Below, piece after piece: positions 57,330-64,000 of a DNA stretch of 64,000 nt. The notes under the pieces are model-generated. The model was not told where the DNA came from. It did no database searches and worked only from the letters and a program-made list of their open reading frames with translations. Numbering within the stretch: the first letter of the stretch is position 1; every line of letters begins with the position of its first letter. Origin of the DNA: Massilia sp. H-1. GTDB lineage: Bacteria > Pseudomonadota > Gammaproteobacteria > Burkholderiales > Burkholderiaceae_D. Both the position numbers and the translations under genes were made by a program. The stretch is from NCBI GenBank assembly GCA_024703915.1, contig CP087969.1, positions 1,798,001 through 1,862,000 on the forward strand, read 5' to 3'.

Positions 57330-57527
57330 TCAGGCTACTTGAATGATGTCAAAAGAAATGCATTGGTAATAATATTTCATTCCAAGTAACTGGACGCCAT
57401 CACTTTTTTCGTTTAGGTAATTCATCCCCTCTGCATGCGCGGCACCGCTGCAGCCGTGGCTGTCAAACATGACAGTTACTCCGATTCCAGGAAAAGCGTC
57501 CAATGGCACGTCGATAATTTTTCGCAT
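57330..57527 (-). CDS. Small hypothetical protein (65 aa) between luxR and luxI
   Basis: MRKIIDVPLDAFPGIGVTVM starts a 65-residue frame with AGGTGA just before its ATG. It has a different base composition (lower GC) from its neighbours, several aromatic residues (KYYYQC) and two cysteines. I do not recognise it. It diverges from luxI with only 17 bases between the two ATGs, and its 5-prime third contains the luxI lux box. Small regulators such as RsaL or RsaM often sit between luxI and luxR, but no similarity to them is visible. It may be real or chance. Confidence 0.45.
   Translation of the reverse strand: MRKIIDVPLDAFPGIGVTVMFDSHGCSGAAHAEGMNYLNEKSDGVQLLGMKYYYQCISFDIIQVA
57460..57504 (+). 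promoter_or_regulatory. lux box and promoter of luxI
   Basis: CTGTCAAACATGACAG (57460-57475) followed after exactly 23 bases by TCCAAT (57499-57504). Predicted transcript start near 57511, 34 bases before the luxI ATG, which is preceded by GGAG. This is the classic positive feedback arrangement. Confidence 0.82.
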
Positions 57528-57544
57528 AAATCACCTGGAGCGGA

Positions 57545-58104
57545 ATGATGGTTATTGCAGGCAAAACAGAAGATTTCTCCAACGAATTGTTCTCCCAAGT
57601 GGGACGCTATCGTCATAAGGTCTTCATCGAGACCTTGAAATGGGATCTCAAGACATCGGACGGCCTCGAACTCGATCAGTTCGACCGCCCCGATACGCTG
57701 TACATGGTGTCGCAGGACGAGCTGGGCCAGGTCAACGGCTGCGCCCGTCTGCTGCCGACCAGCCAGCCCTACCTGCTGGGCGAAGTGTTCCCTGAACTGA
57801 TGAACGGCTTGCCTGTTCCGTGCAGCCCCGACGTGTGGGAACTGTCGCGCTTTGCGGCGGTGGACTTCAACAAGCGCAACGCCACCGCGCTGTCGCAGTT
57901 CTCAGGCCTAAGCATCGCCACCAGGCTGCTGCGCCAGGCCATCGACTGTGCTTAGATGAGCAAGGCGCCAAGCGCCTGATCACGGTTTCGCCGATCGGCA
58001 TCGAACGCTTGCTGCGCCACACCGGCGTGCATGCCCACCGTGCCGGACCGCCCATGATCGTCAACGGCCATCCGATTTTCGCGTGCTGGATCGAAGTGGA
58101 ATAA
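57545..58104 (+). CDS. LuxI-family acyl-homoserine-lactone synthase
   Basis: About 186 residues. Family motifs: RYRHKVFIETLKWDL (Arg, Phe and Trp of the active site), DGLELDQFDRPDTLYMV, GCARLLPTSQPYLLGEVFP, VWELSRFAAVD and LITVSPIGIERLLR. It makes the acyl-HSL signal from S-adenosylmethionine and acyl-ACP. ATG 57545 has GGAG at 57537-57540. The reading frame is interrupted by GCTTAGATGAG at 57950. Restoring GCCGGCGAG gives IDCAGEQGAKRLITVSP. Another scar near 57906 leaves the frame open. With luxR it controls the cluster through the lux boxes. Confidence 0.9.
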
Positions 58105-58169
58105 GGATGGGACTGGCGCAGGCGCAGCAGCGTCCGCGCACGCAGCATTTGCAAGAAAGCAGGAAGATC

Positions 58170-58550
58170 ATGTCAGATACTGGCTATGTATATCTGTCGC
58201 TGGCCGAACTGGAGAACGTCGTCATCGTTCACCTGGTGTCGGGCGTCGACGAAGACGCCCCCGAAGAATGCCCGGGCGGCGCGGTGACCACCTCGATCAC
58301 CGGCTACACCGAATGGGTCAGCCAGGGCAGCCGCATCATCACCATTGGCTGGGACTGGCAAATGCAGTCCGAGCGCGAAGGCGTGCACCTGCGCCGCGTC
58401 GGCAAACCGAGCAGCAACGTGATGCTGCAGTCGCCGCCGAATCACGACCTGGGACCGCATGCCACGCGCGCCCTGCTCGAGCAATTCATCGACGGCATCG
58501 ACTGGCAGCCGGAAACACTCAAATACATCAACGTGCGCTACAACGCCTGA
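58170..58550 (+). CDS. Small conserved protein of unknown function, copy 1 (next to luxI)
   Basis: 126 residues, intact. It begins MSDTGYVYLSLAELENVV, with AGGAAG 4 bases before ATG 58170. Conserved points shared with the second copy at 62264-62646 are GYTEW, TIGWDWQ, SNxMLQ, DLGP and a C-terminal RY. No membrane segment or signal peptide. It follows luxI by 65 bases and precedes macA, probably in one transcript. It may belong to a small unknown-function family found near luxI genes in Burkholderiales (DUF4902 is my guess), but I could not check this. Confidence 0.72.
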   Translation: MSDTGYVYLSLAELENVVIVHLVSGVDEDAPEECPGGAVTTSITGYTEWVSQGSRIITIGWDWQMQSEREGVHLRRVGKPSSNVMLQSPPNHDLGPHATRALLEQFIDGIDWQPETLKYINVRYNA

Positions 58551-58576
58551 CCGGCGCACCCAACCAGAAAGACCTT

Positions 58577-59866
58577 ATGTCACCTTCCCGACCCCAGCTC
58601 GCGGTCACCGGGGCCGCGATGGATGCCGTCGTGCCCCGCCGCCGCGGGCGGCGCGCCCGCCACCATCGCCGCCTGCGTGGCGGCCGCCGTCATCGCGCCG
58701 CCGTCATCTGGCATTACCTGCCCAAGGGGCTGGCGGTGGAGGCGCGCGACGTGCGCATCGCCAGCGTCGCCAGCGGCGCCTTCATTGACGACATCGTGGT
58801 GCGCGCCAACGCCGAGCCGCTGCAATCGGTGCTGCTCGATTCGGTCGAATCGGGCCGGGTCGAAGAAGTGTTCGCCAAGGACGGCGCGATGCTCAAGAAG
58901 GGCGCCCTGATGTTCCGCCTGTCCAACCCGCAGCGCAATCTCGAGCTGCTGGCGCGCCAGGCCGAACACGCCCAGCAGATTTCCAACTTGTCCAATCTGC
59001 GCGTGGCGCACCAGGACAGCCTGGCGCTGCACACGCGGCGCGTGCAGGAAATCGAATTTGCCCTGTCCCAGCAAGAGAAACTGACCGCGCGCCAGAGCAC
59101 GCTGGCGGCCCAGGGCTTCATTTCCAGCGTCGCGCTGCAGGAAGCCAAAGACCAGCTGGCCCAGCAGCGCGAATTCCTGCGCCAGGAACACGCCAGCTTC
59201 GCCACCACCAGCGGCGTGCGGCGCACCGCGGTCACCCAGCTCGAGGGCGCCATCGGCGAACTCGATACGGGCCTGCGCCTGGTCAGCGAGACGGTCAAGG
59301 CGCTCACCGTGCGCGCCCCGGCCGACGGCCGCCTGACCGGCTTTCGCCTGCAGATCGGCGAGACGGTCAAGATCGACCAGCGCATCGGCCGCATCGACGA
59401 CCCGAGTCAGTTCAAGGTCACCGCCCAGGTCGACGAGTTTTACCTGAGCCGCATCACCCAGGGCCAGGCTAGGCCAGCTCAGCGACGGCACCGCCAGCTA
59501 TCCGGTGGCCGTCTCGAGCATCTTCCCGCAGGTCAAGGATGGCCGCTTCACGGTCGAGATGGTGTTTGCTTAAAGCGCGCCGCCGCTACCATCAGCCCCG
59601 GCCAGGGCTTCGACATCCGCATCACGCTGGGCGCGCCCAAGCAAGCCCTGCTGCTGCCGAACGGCGCCTTCGTCAACGACAGCGGCGGCGCCTGGGTGTT
59701 CGTGGTCGCGCCCGACGGCAGCAGCGCCCAGCGGCGCGCCGTGCGCACCGGGCGCCGCAGCCCGGCCCAGATCGAAGTGCTGAGCGGCCTCAAGCCCGGC
59801 GAGAAAGTCATCACCTCCAGCTACACCAAGTTCGGCAAAGCGGAAACGCTGCAGCTGAACAAATAA
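58577..59866 (+). CDS. MacA-like periplasmic adaptor (HlyD/membrane fusion family)
   Basis: About 430 residues. A basic, disturbed N-terminus, then one membrane segment and VEARDVRIASVASG. Next come a lipoyl-type half (SGRVEEVFAKDGAMLKKGALMF), a long coiled coil (about residues 140-250, with [20 protein letters not shown] and LQEAKDQLAQQREFLRQEHA), the second lipoyl half (VRAPADGRLTGFRLQIGETV) and a beta-barrel/proximal domain ending VITSSYTKFGKAETLQLNK. It should link the MacB-like permease encoded at 51525-53949 to an outer-membrane channel (none in the window). Scars near 59468 and 59568 and indels near 58650 break the frame. ATG 58577 is chosen by position and homology. Confidence 0.82.
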   Translation: MSPSRPQLAVTGAAMDAVVPRRRGRRARHHRRLRGGRRHRAAVIWHYLPKGLAVEARDVRIASVASGAFIDDIVVRANAEPLQSVLLDSVESGRVEEVFAKDGAMLKKGALMFRLSNPQRNLELLARQAEHAQQISNLSNLRVAHQDSLALHTRRVQEIEFALSQQEKLTARQSTLAAQGFISSVALQEAKDQLAQQREFLRQEHASFATTSGVRRTAVTQLEGAIGELDTGLRLVSETVKALTVRAPADGRLTGFRLQIGETVKIDQRIGRIDDPSQFKVTAQVDEFYLSRITQGQARPAQRRHRQLSGGRLEHLPAGQGWPLHGRDGVCLKRAAATISPGQGFDIRITLGAPKQALLLPNGAFVNDSGGAWVFVVAPDGSSAQRRAVRTGRRSPAQIEVLSGLKPGEKVITSSYTKFGKAETLQLNK

Positions 59867-59887
59867 GCGCAGCACCTTGCATGGCAG

Positions 59888-59915
59888 CGCGCACCGGCTC
59901 ATCTGCCGGTGCGCG
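59888..59915 (+). terminator. Hairpin after macA, possible terminator
   Basis: CGCGCACCGGC and GCCGGTGCGCG form an 11-base perfect stem around TCATCT, beginning 22 bases after the macA stop. Only a weak pyrimidine stretch (TCTCTTCCC) follows, so it may be a weak terminator or an RNA-stability hairpin. Confidence 0.5.
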
Positions 59916-59953
59916 TCTCTTCCCACGCCCATCCCTCACCTTTGACAAAAGCG

Positions 59954-62262
59954 ATGCATACCACTACCGACCTTCCCCCTACTTCTTCGTGGCGCCTGTG
60001 GGCGCTGGCCCGTGCTGGCCGTGGCCTTGTGCGGCCTGATCGCGCTCGGACTGCGCCATGCGCAAGTGCTTAAGCGCCGGTGGCGGCCGACGCCCCGGCC
60101 ACGGCATTCTCGTCCGCGCGCTGGGTCCACCTGCGCCAGATCGCGCGTGAAAGCCATCCGACCGGCAGCCCCGCGAATGCCGCCGTGCGCGACTACCTGG
60201 TGACCCAGCTGCGCGCGCTCGGCCTGGCGCCGGAAGTGCACAGCGGCGTCGGCCTGCGCGCGCGGCAAGGTGCTGGCGGCCTAAGCCATGTCGACAATGT
60301 GCTGGTGCGCCTGCCCGGGACCGTGCCCGGCAAGGCCGTGCTGCTGGCGGCCCACTACGATTCGGCGCCGCTCAGCCTGGGCGCGGCCGACGACGGCGCC
60401 TCGGTGGCCGCGATCCTCGAGACGCTGCGCGCGCTCAAGGCCGGCGCGCCGCTGCTGGCAACGACGTGATGGTGCTGCTGACCGACGGCGAGGAAGCGGG
60501 CTTGCTCGGTTCGGAAGCCTTCACCAGCGCCGACCCCTGGGCCAAGCAGGTGGGCGTGGTGTTCAACTTCGAATACCGCGGCACGGGCGGCCCGATGCTG
60601 ATGTATGAAACCAGCAACGGCAACGGCGCCCTGATCGCCTAAGCCTGCACAGCGCGCCCAAGGCGATGGGCAATTCGCTGATGTTCGAAGTCTACAAGCG
60701 CATGCCGAACGACACCGACATGACCGAGTTCCGCAAGGCCTAAGCATGGCTTAGCCTGAACTTCGGCGCGATTGAAGGCGTGACCCGCTACCACACGGCG
60801 CTCGACCGGGTCGACCAGGTCGAGGAAGGCAGCATCCAGCACCAGGGCGAGACCCTGCTGGCGCTGGCGCGCCATTTCGGCGACGCGCCGCTCGACGCCC
60901 TGAAAGCGGGCGACAGCGTCTACTTCGACGTGGCCTAGGCCTGGGCCTGGTGTCCTACCCGGCCGCGTATGTGCTGCCGCTGTGCGCGCTGGCCGCGCTG
61001 CTGTTCGGCGCCGCCGTCTGGAGCGCGCCCGCGCCAGCGGCGTGCGCACCACCCGGGTCGGCGTGGCCGCCCTGATCTTCCTGGTGCTGGCCGCCCTGTT
61101 CGCCTTTGGCGCCCAGCTGCTGTGGCAAGCCGTGCGCGCCCTCCATCCCCAATACAATCTGATGCTGCTGGGCGACACCTACAACAGCGCCTGGTATCTG
61201 CTTAGGCCTTCCAGCGCGCTGGCGCTGGGCCTGTTCGCGCTGACCCAGAACGGTCTGGGCAAACGCTTCCAGGCGGCCGAGCTGGGCCTCGGCGCCGCCC
61301 TGTTCTGGCTGCTGTTGCTGACCGCCGCCAGCCTGGTGGCGCCGGGCGCCAGCTTCCTGCTGCTGTGGCCGCTGCTGCCGGTCCTGGTCTCCTTCATCGC
61401 CCTCGCCACGGCCTGGGGCAAGGCCCAGAGCCACAGCCTGCGCGCCGCCATCCTGCTGCTGGGCGCGGCCCCCGGCATCGTCCTGTTCGCGCCCTTCGTG
61501 CGCCAGATCTTCATCGCGCTCACGCCCCAGATGGCCGGGGTGGCGGTGCTGCTGGTGGTGCTGATGCTCGGCCTGATGACGCCGCTGCTGGCACTGATGG
61601 GCGGACGCCGCGCCTTGCCGGGCGGCGCCGTGCTGGTGGGCGCGCTGCTGATGGCCGGCGCGGCCACCGAAGCGGGCTTCAGCAATGCCGCTCCGCGCCC
61701 GAACAACCTGTCGTATGTGCAGCATGGCACGGACGGCTACTGGCTCTCGAGCGACCGCGCACTCGATGCCTGGACCCGTCAATTCTTCCCGGGTGAGAAA
61801 TACGGCACCGTGCTTAGGCCGTGTGTATGGCGACAGCGGCATCGAGCGCTTCTACGCGTCGGCCCCGGCGCGCGGCCTGGCCCAGCCGGAAGCGGCGATC
61901 GAAGCCGATGTGACGGCCGACGGCAAGCGCACCCTGACCCTGCGCGTGCGCTCGGGACGGGCGGCGCCAAAAGTGCTGGTGGCGGTGGAAGGCGTGACGG
62001 TGGAACAGGCCAGCATCGAAGGCCGCGCCATCAGCGGCCTACCGGCCAAGCAGTGGCAGTTCGACTTGTTCGGTTTGCCTGCGACGGGCAGCGCGCTGCG
62101 CCTGACGGTGCTAAAGCAGCCACCCCGTTCAAGCTGCGCCTGACCGACATGAGCTACGAGCTCGCGCTCGACGGCCGCGCGGCGCGCCGCAGCGACATGA
62201 TGGCCCAGCCTTTCCGCGACAGCGATACCACGCGCGTGGTGCGCGTGATCGACGTGCAATAA
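59954..62262 (+). CDS. Membrane-anchored M28-family zinc metallopeptidase with C-terminal multi-spanning domain
   Basis: About 770 residues. After an N-terminal membrane anchor comes an M28 aminopeptidase domain with the zinc-ligand set AAHYDSA (His, Asp), GAADDGASVA (bridging Asp), TDGEEAGLLGS (catalytic and metal Glu), NDTDMTEF and TRYHTALD (His). Then follow about eight hydrophobic segments (for example AALLFGAAVW, FLVLAALFAFGAQLLW, VAVLLVVLMLGLMTPLLAL) and a soluble C-terminal domain. The layout resembles ER metallopeptidase-1-like M28 proteins. Role here unknown; it may process or degrade peptides outside the membrane. Scars at 60069, 60281, 60640, 60740, 60750, 60936, 61200 and 61813 break the frame. 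It converges on the small gene at 62264. Confidence 0.8.
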
Positions 62263-62263
62263 A

Positions 62264-62646
62264 TCAGCGGTAGCGCAGTACCAGATAGTCGGCGACCGTG
62301 TCCTGCCAGGACATGGCGTCGACCAGTTTGGCCAGCAGCATGGCGCTGGCCACCGGTCCCAGATCGAGGCCGCAACTGTCCTGCAGCATGATGTTGCTGC
62401 GCGGTTCGCCCAGCAGTGTCATGTCCCAGTCAGGCGCCGGTGCGCGCCAGTTGCCAGTCCCAGCCGATGGTCAGCGCGGGCGGACCGTCGGCGATCCATT
62501 CCGTGTAACCGGTCACTGGCGCCTGTCCGGGCGCCAAGCAGCGCCACGGCGTCGCCGTCCAGTCCGGCAATCAGATGCGCCAGCGGCAGCGCCTCCAACT
62601 CGGCATACTGAAGGTGCACATAACCGTCGACGGGACTCAAAAACAT
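62264..62646 (-). CDS. Small conserved protein of unknown function, copy 2
   Basis: About 126 residues, paralogous to the protein at 58170-58550. It begins [20 protein letters not shown] and shares [19 protein letters not shown] and DLGP, ending LVLRYR. Two +1 breaks (GCTTGGC at about 62535 for GCCGGC, and CTGAC for CGAC at about 62443) explain why no single open frame spans it. It is convergent with the M28 gene (1 base apart) and lies downstream of the rpsI terminator. Confidence 0.7.
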
Positions 62647-62668
62647 GGTGACAACCTAAAGAAGGAAT

Positions 62669-62708
62669 TAAAAAAAAACCGCCAGCCCGAAAGGGTGGCG
62701 GTTTTTTT
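62669..62708. terminator. Bidirectional Rho-independent terminator after rpsI
   Basis: AACCGCCAGCCC and GGGTGGCGGTT pair around GAAA with one bulged G. The hairpin is flanked by nine A on the left and seven T on the right, so it can stop transcripts from either side. It ends the rplM-rpsI operon, 29 bases after the rpsI stop. Confidence 0.88.
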
Positions 62709-62736
62709 GTTGCTGCAAGCGCTGCAAAAAAACGAA

Positions 62737-63128
62737 TTAACGCTTCGAGAATTGCTTTGCGCGACGTGCTTTGCGCAGACCAACTTTTTACGCTCGACTT
62801 CGCGTGCATCGCGGGTAACGAAACCGGCACGTGCCAGGTCGCCCTTGAGTGCTGCGTCGTAGTCGATCAGGGCGCGGGTGATGCCGTGGCGAACTGCGCC
62901 AGCCTGGCCGGACTCGCCGCCGCCGTGCACGTTGACTTTGATGTCGAAACGTTCAACGTTGCCGGTCAGTTCCAGCGGTTGACGGATAACCATCAGGCCG
63001 GTTTCGCGCGAGAAGTAGTCAGCGGCTGGTTTGCCGTTAACGATGATTTGGCCAGTGCCAACCTTGATGAACACGCGAGCAACTGCACTCTTGCGACGGC
63101 CGGTGCCGTAATTGTAATTACCGATCAT
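62737..63128 (-). CDS. rpsI: 30S ribosomal protein S9
   Basis: 130 residues when corrected. It begins [20 protein letters not shown] and includes the conserved [19 protein letters not shown]. The expected C-terminus [23 protein letters not shown], whose last arginine reaches the decoding site, appears only if one A is added to the A-run near 62788. Without it the frame runs on to 62637. It starts 9 bases after rplM, whose stop lies within the SD region (TAAGGA). Confidence 0.95.
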
Positions 63129-63137
63129 GGCAGTTCC

Positions 63138-63564
63138 TTAGAAAACGAGTGCTTTAGGTTGCTGGGCCGCGTGCGGATGGGAACCTTCTGCGTACACTTT
63201 GAGCTTCTTGATCATTGCGTAGCCGAGTGGACCCTTAGGCAGCATGCCTTTGACGGCCTTTTCCAGCGCGACCAGGAAAACGCTCTTGCATTTTCTTGAA
63301 GTTGGTTTCGTAGATGCCGCCTGGATAGCCCGAGTGACGGTAGTACGTCTTCTCGGTTGCTTTGGTGCCGGTAACGCGCAGTTTGCCTGCGTTGATCACG
63401 ACGATGAAATCGCCGGTGTCGACGTGCGGAGTGAATTCTGGTTTGTGTTTGCCGCGCAGTCGGAGTGCCACTTCGCTGGCAACACGTCCGAGGACCAAGT
63501 CCGTCGCGTCAACCACGAACCAATCGCGCTGGACTTCATGTCCTTTAGCGGAAAAAGTTTTCAT
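63138..63564 (-). CDS. rplM: 50S ribosomal protein L13
   Basis: 142 residues when corrected. [20 protein letters not shown] starts after [26 protein letters not shown] and [12 protein letters not shown] are typical of L13. A missing CG near 63275 (GGTCGCGCTGG for GGTCGCGCGCTGG) shifts the frame; the normal C-terminus ends [14 protein letters not shown] with TAA at 63138-63140. It is the first gene of the rplM-rpsI operon. Confidence 0.95.
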
Positions 63565-63799
63565 GTTGACTTCCTATCTATTAAATCGCTCAAATGGTGG
63601 TTCCAAGCGCTGAACTGCCTGCGGACGCTTCCTTATCGTCTTTCCTGAGCAAACGGAAAGCCGAAGCAACTATAACGCACTTCCCCGCGCGTCAAGCCTG
63701 ATCGCGCGCAAGGGCGAGGCCCCGGCCGCCCCCTAGACTAATGCGCAATGGAAACAAAATCCGCCCGACAGCGGCGCTTAGTTCCGTAACAACTTTTCA

Positions 63800-63829
63800 T
63801 TGACGGGGCAAAGAGGCGCAACATAGTAT
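63800..63829 (+). promoter_or_regulatory. Possible sigma-70 promoter for the gene at 63858
   Basis: TTGACG at 63800-63805, an 18-base spacer and TAGTAT at 63824-63829, about 30 bases before the GTG start. The rest of 63565-63799 should also hold the rplM promoter on the other strand, but I see no clear motif there. Confidence 0.4.
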
Positions 63830-63857
63830 GTCTGAGCGATTAACGACGGGAGACCTA

Positions 63858-64000
63858 GTGAAATTCAGCCATATCCTGACCGCCGCGCTGCTCGCGCTGA
63901 TGGCCGCCGCCATGGCTGCCAAGCCCGTGTCCCAGCAGGGACGCACCTGCCACCTGCCCGGCGCCGAAGAGGGCTTGCGCTGCATCACCGTCTCGCTGCC
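63858..64000 (+). CDS. Secreted protein, probable alpha/beta-hydrolase (5-prime end only)
   Basis: GTG at 63858 follows GGGAGA. The first 22 residues, MKFSHILTAALLALMAAAMA, form a signal peptide with a likely cut after the alanines. The mature start CHLPGAEEGLRCITVSLP resembles the first strand region of secreted TAP-type hydrolases (CxxxxxEGxxCxTVxVP). Only 47 residues are in the window, so the family call is tentative. Confidence 0.55.
   Translation, partial: MKFSHILTAALLALMAAAMAAKPVSQQGRTCHLPGAEEGLRCITVSL

Noticed and set aside
63797..63988. Minus-strand 63-residue ORF at the right end
   Set aside because: It is antisense to the signal-peptide start of the secreted hydrolase, which has a ribosome site and a typical leader.

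Overview
The window looks like chromosome from a high-GC beta-proteobacterium of the Burkholderiales, probably Oxalobacteraceae (Massilia/Duganella/Janthinobacterium type). The evidence is the rplM-rpsI ribosomal pair, the LuxI/LuxR type and the style of the lipopeptide genes. About 56 kb is one nonribosomal lipopeptide cluster read on the minus strand.

Layout from right to left. 63858-64000: start of a secreted hydrolase. 63564-62737: rplM and rpsI, with a terminator. 62646-58170: two paralogous small proteins bracketing a MacA-like adaptor and a large membrane M28 peptidase. 58104-56413: luxI and luxR. 56266-55468: Sfp/EntD-type phosphopantetheinyl transferase. 55375-49520: a stand-alone adenylation-remnant/carrier protein, MacB ATPase, MacB permease, fatty acyl-AMP ligase and ACP. 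49494-26941: seven-module NRPS, then a terminator. 26733-7173: six-module NRPS. 7176-2197: one-module NRPS with two thioesterases. 2135-459: SyrD/PvdE-type peptide exporter. 411-1: TauD/TfdA dioxygenase, cut by the window edge.

How it should work (inference from families): the fatty acid is adenylated by the FAAL, loaded on the ACP and joined to residue 1 by a starter condensation domain. Fourteen modules extend the peptide and tandem thioesterases release it. My reading of the specificity pockets is acyl-Leu-X-Ser-Ala-Gly-D-Glu-Val-D-Ala-D-Ser-D-Val-Ser-D-X-Glu-Tyr/Phe. D residues are inferred from five dual condensation/epimerisation domains; there is no separate E domain. I do not recognise this product.

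Regulation can be read from the sequence. Five 16-bp lux boxes (CTGTmA-N4-TkACAG) lie in the cluster. At four of them a -10-like hexamer (TCTAAT, TTTAAT or TCCAAT) sits exactly 23 bp downstream, giving promoters for luxI, the transferase, the carrier/exporter/FAAL/NRPS-A operon and the NRPS-B/C/exporter operon.

Nearly every gene is broken by small indels. About 90 share a CTTAG/CTAAG/CTTAAG core and fall where conserved codons predict GCCGGC. Since rpsI and rplM also carry indels, I read the breaks as sequencing errors, the main class probably caused by base modification at GCCGGC. Gene coordinates below span the inferred intact genes.
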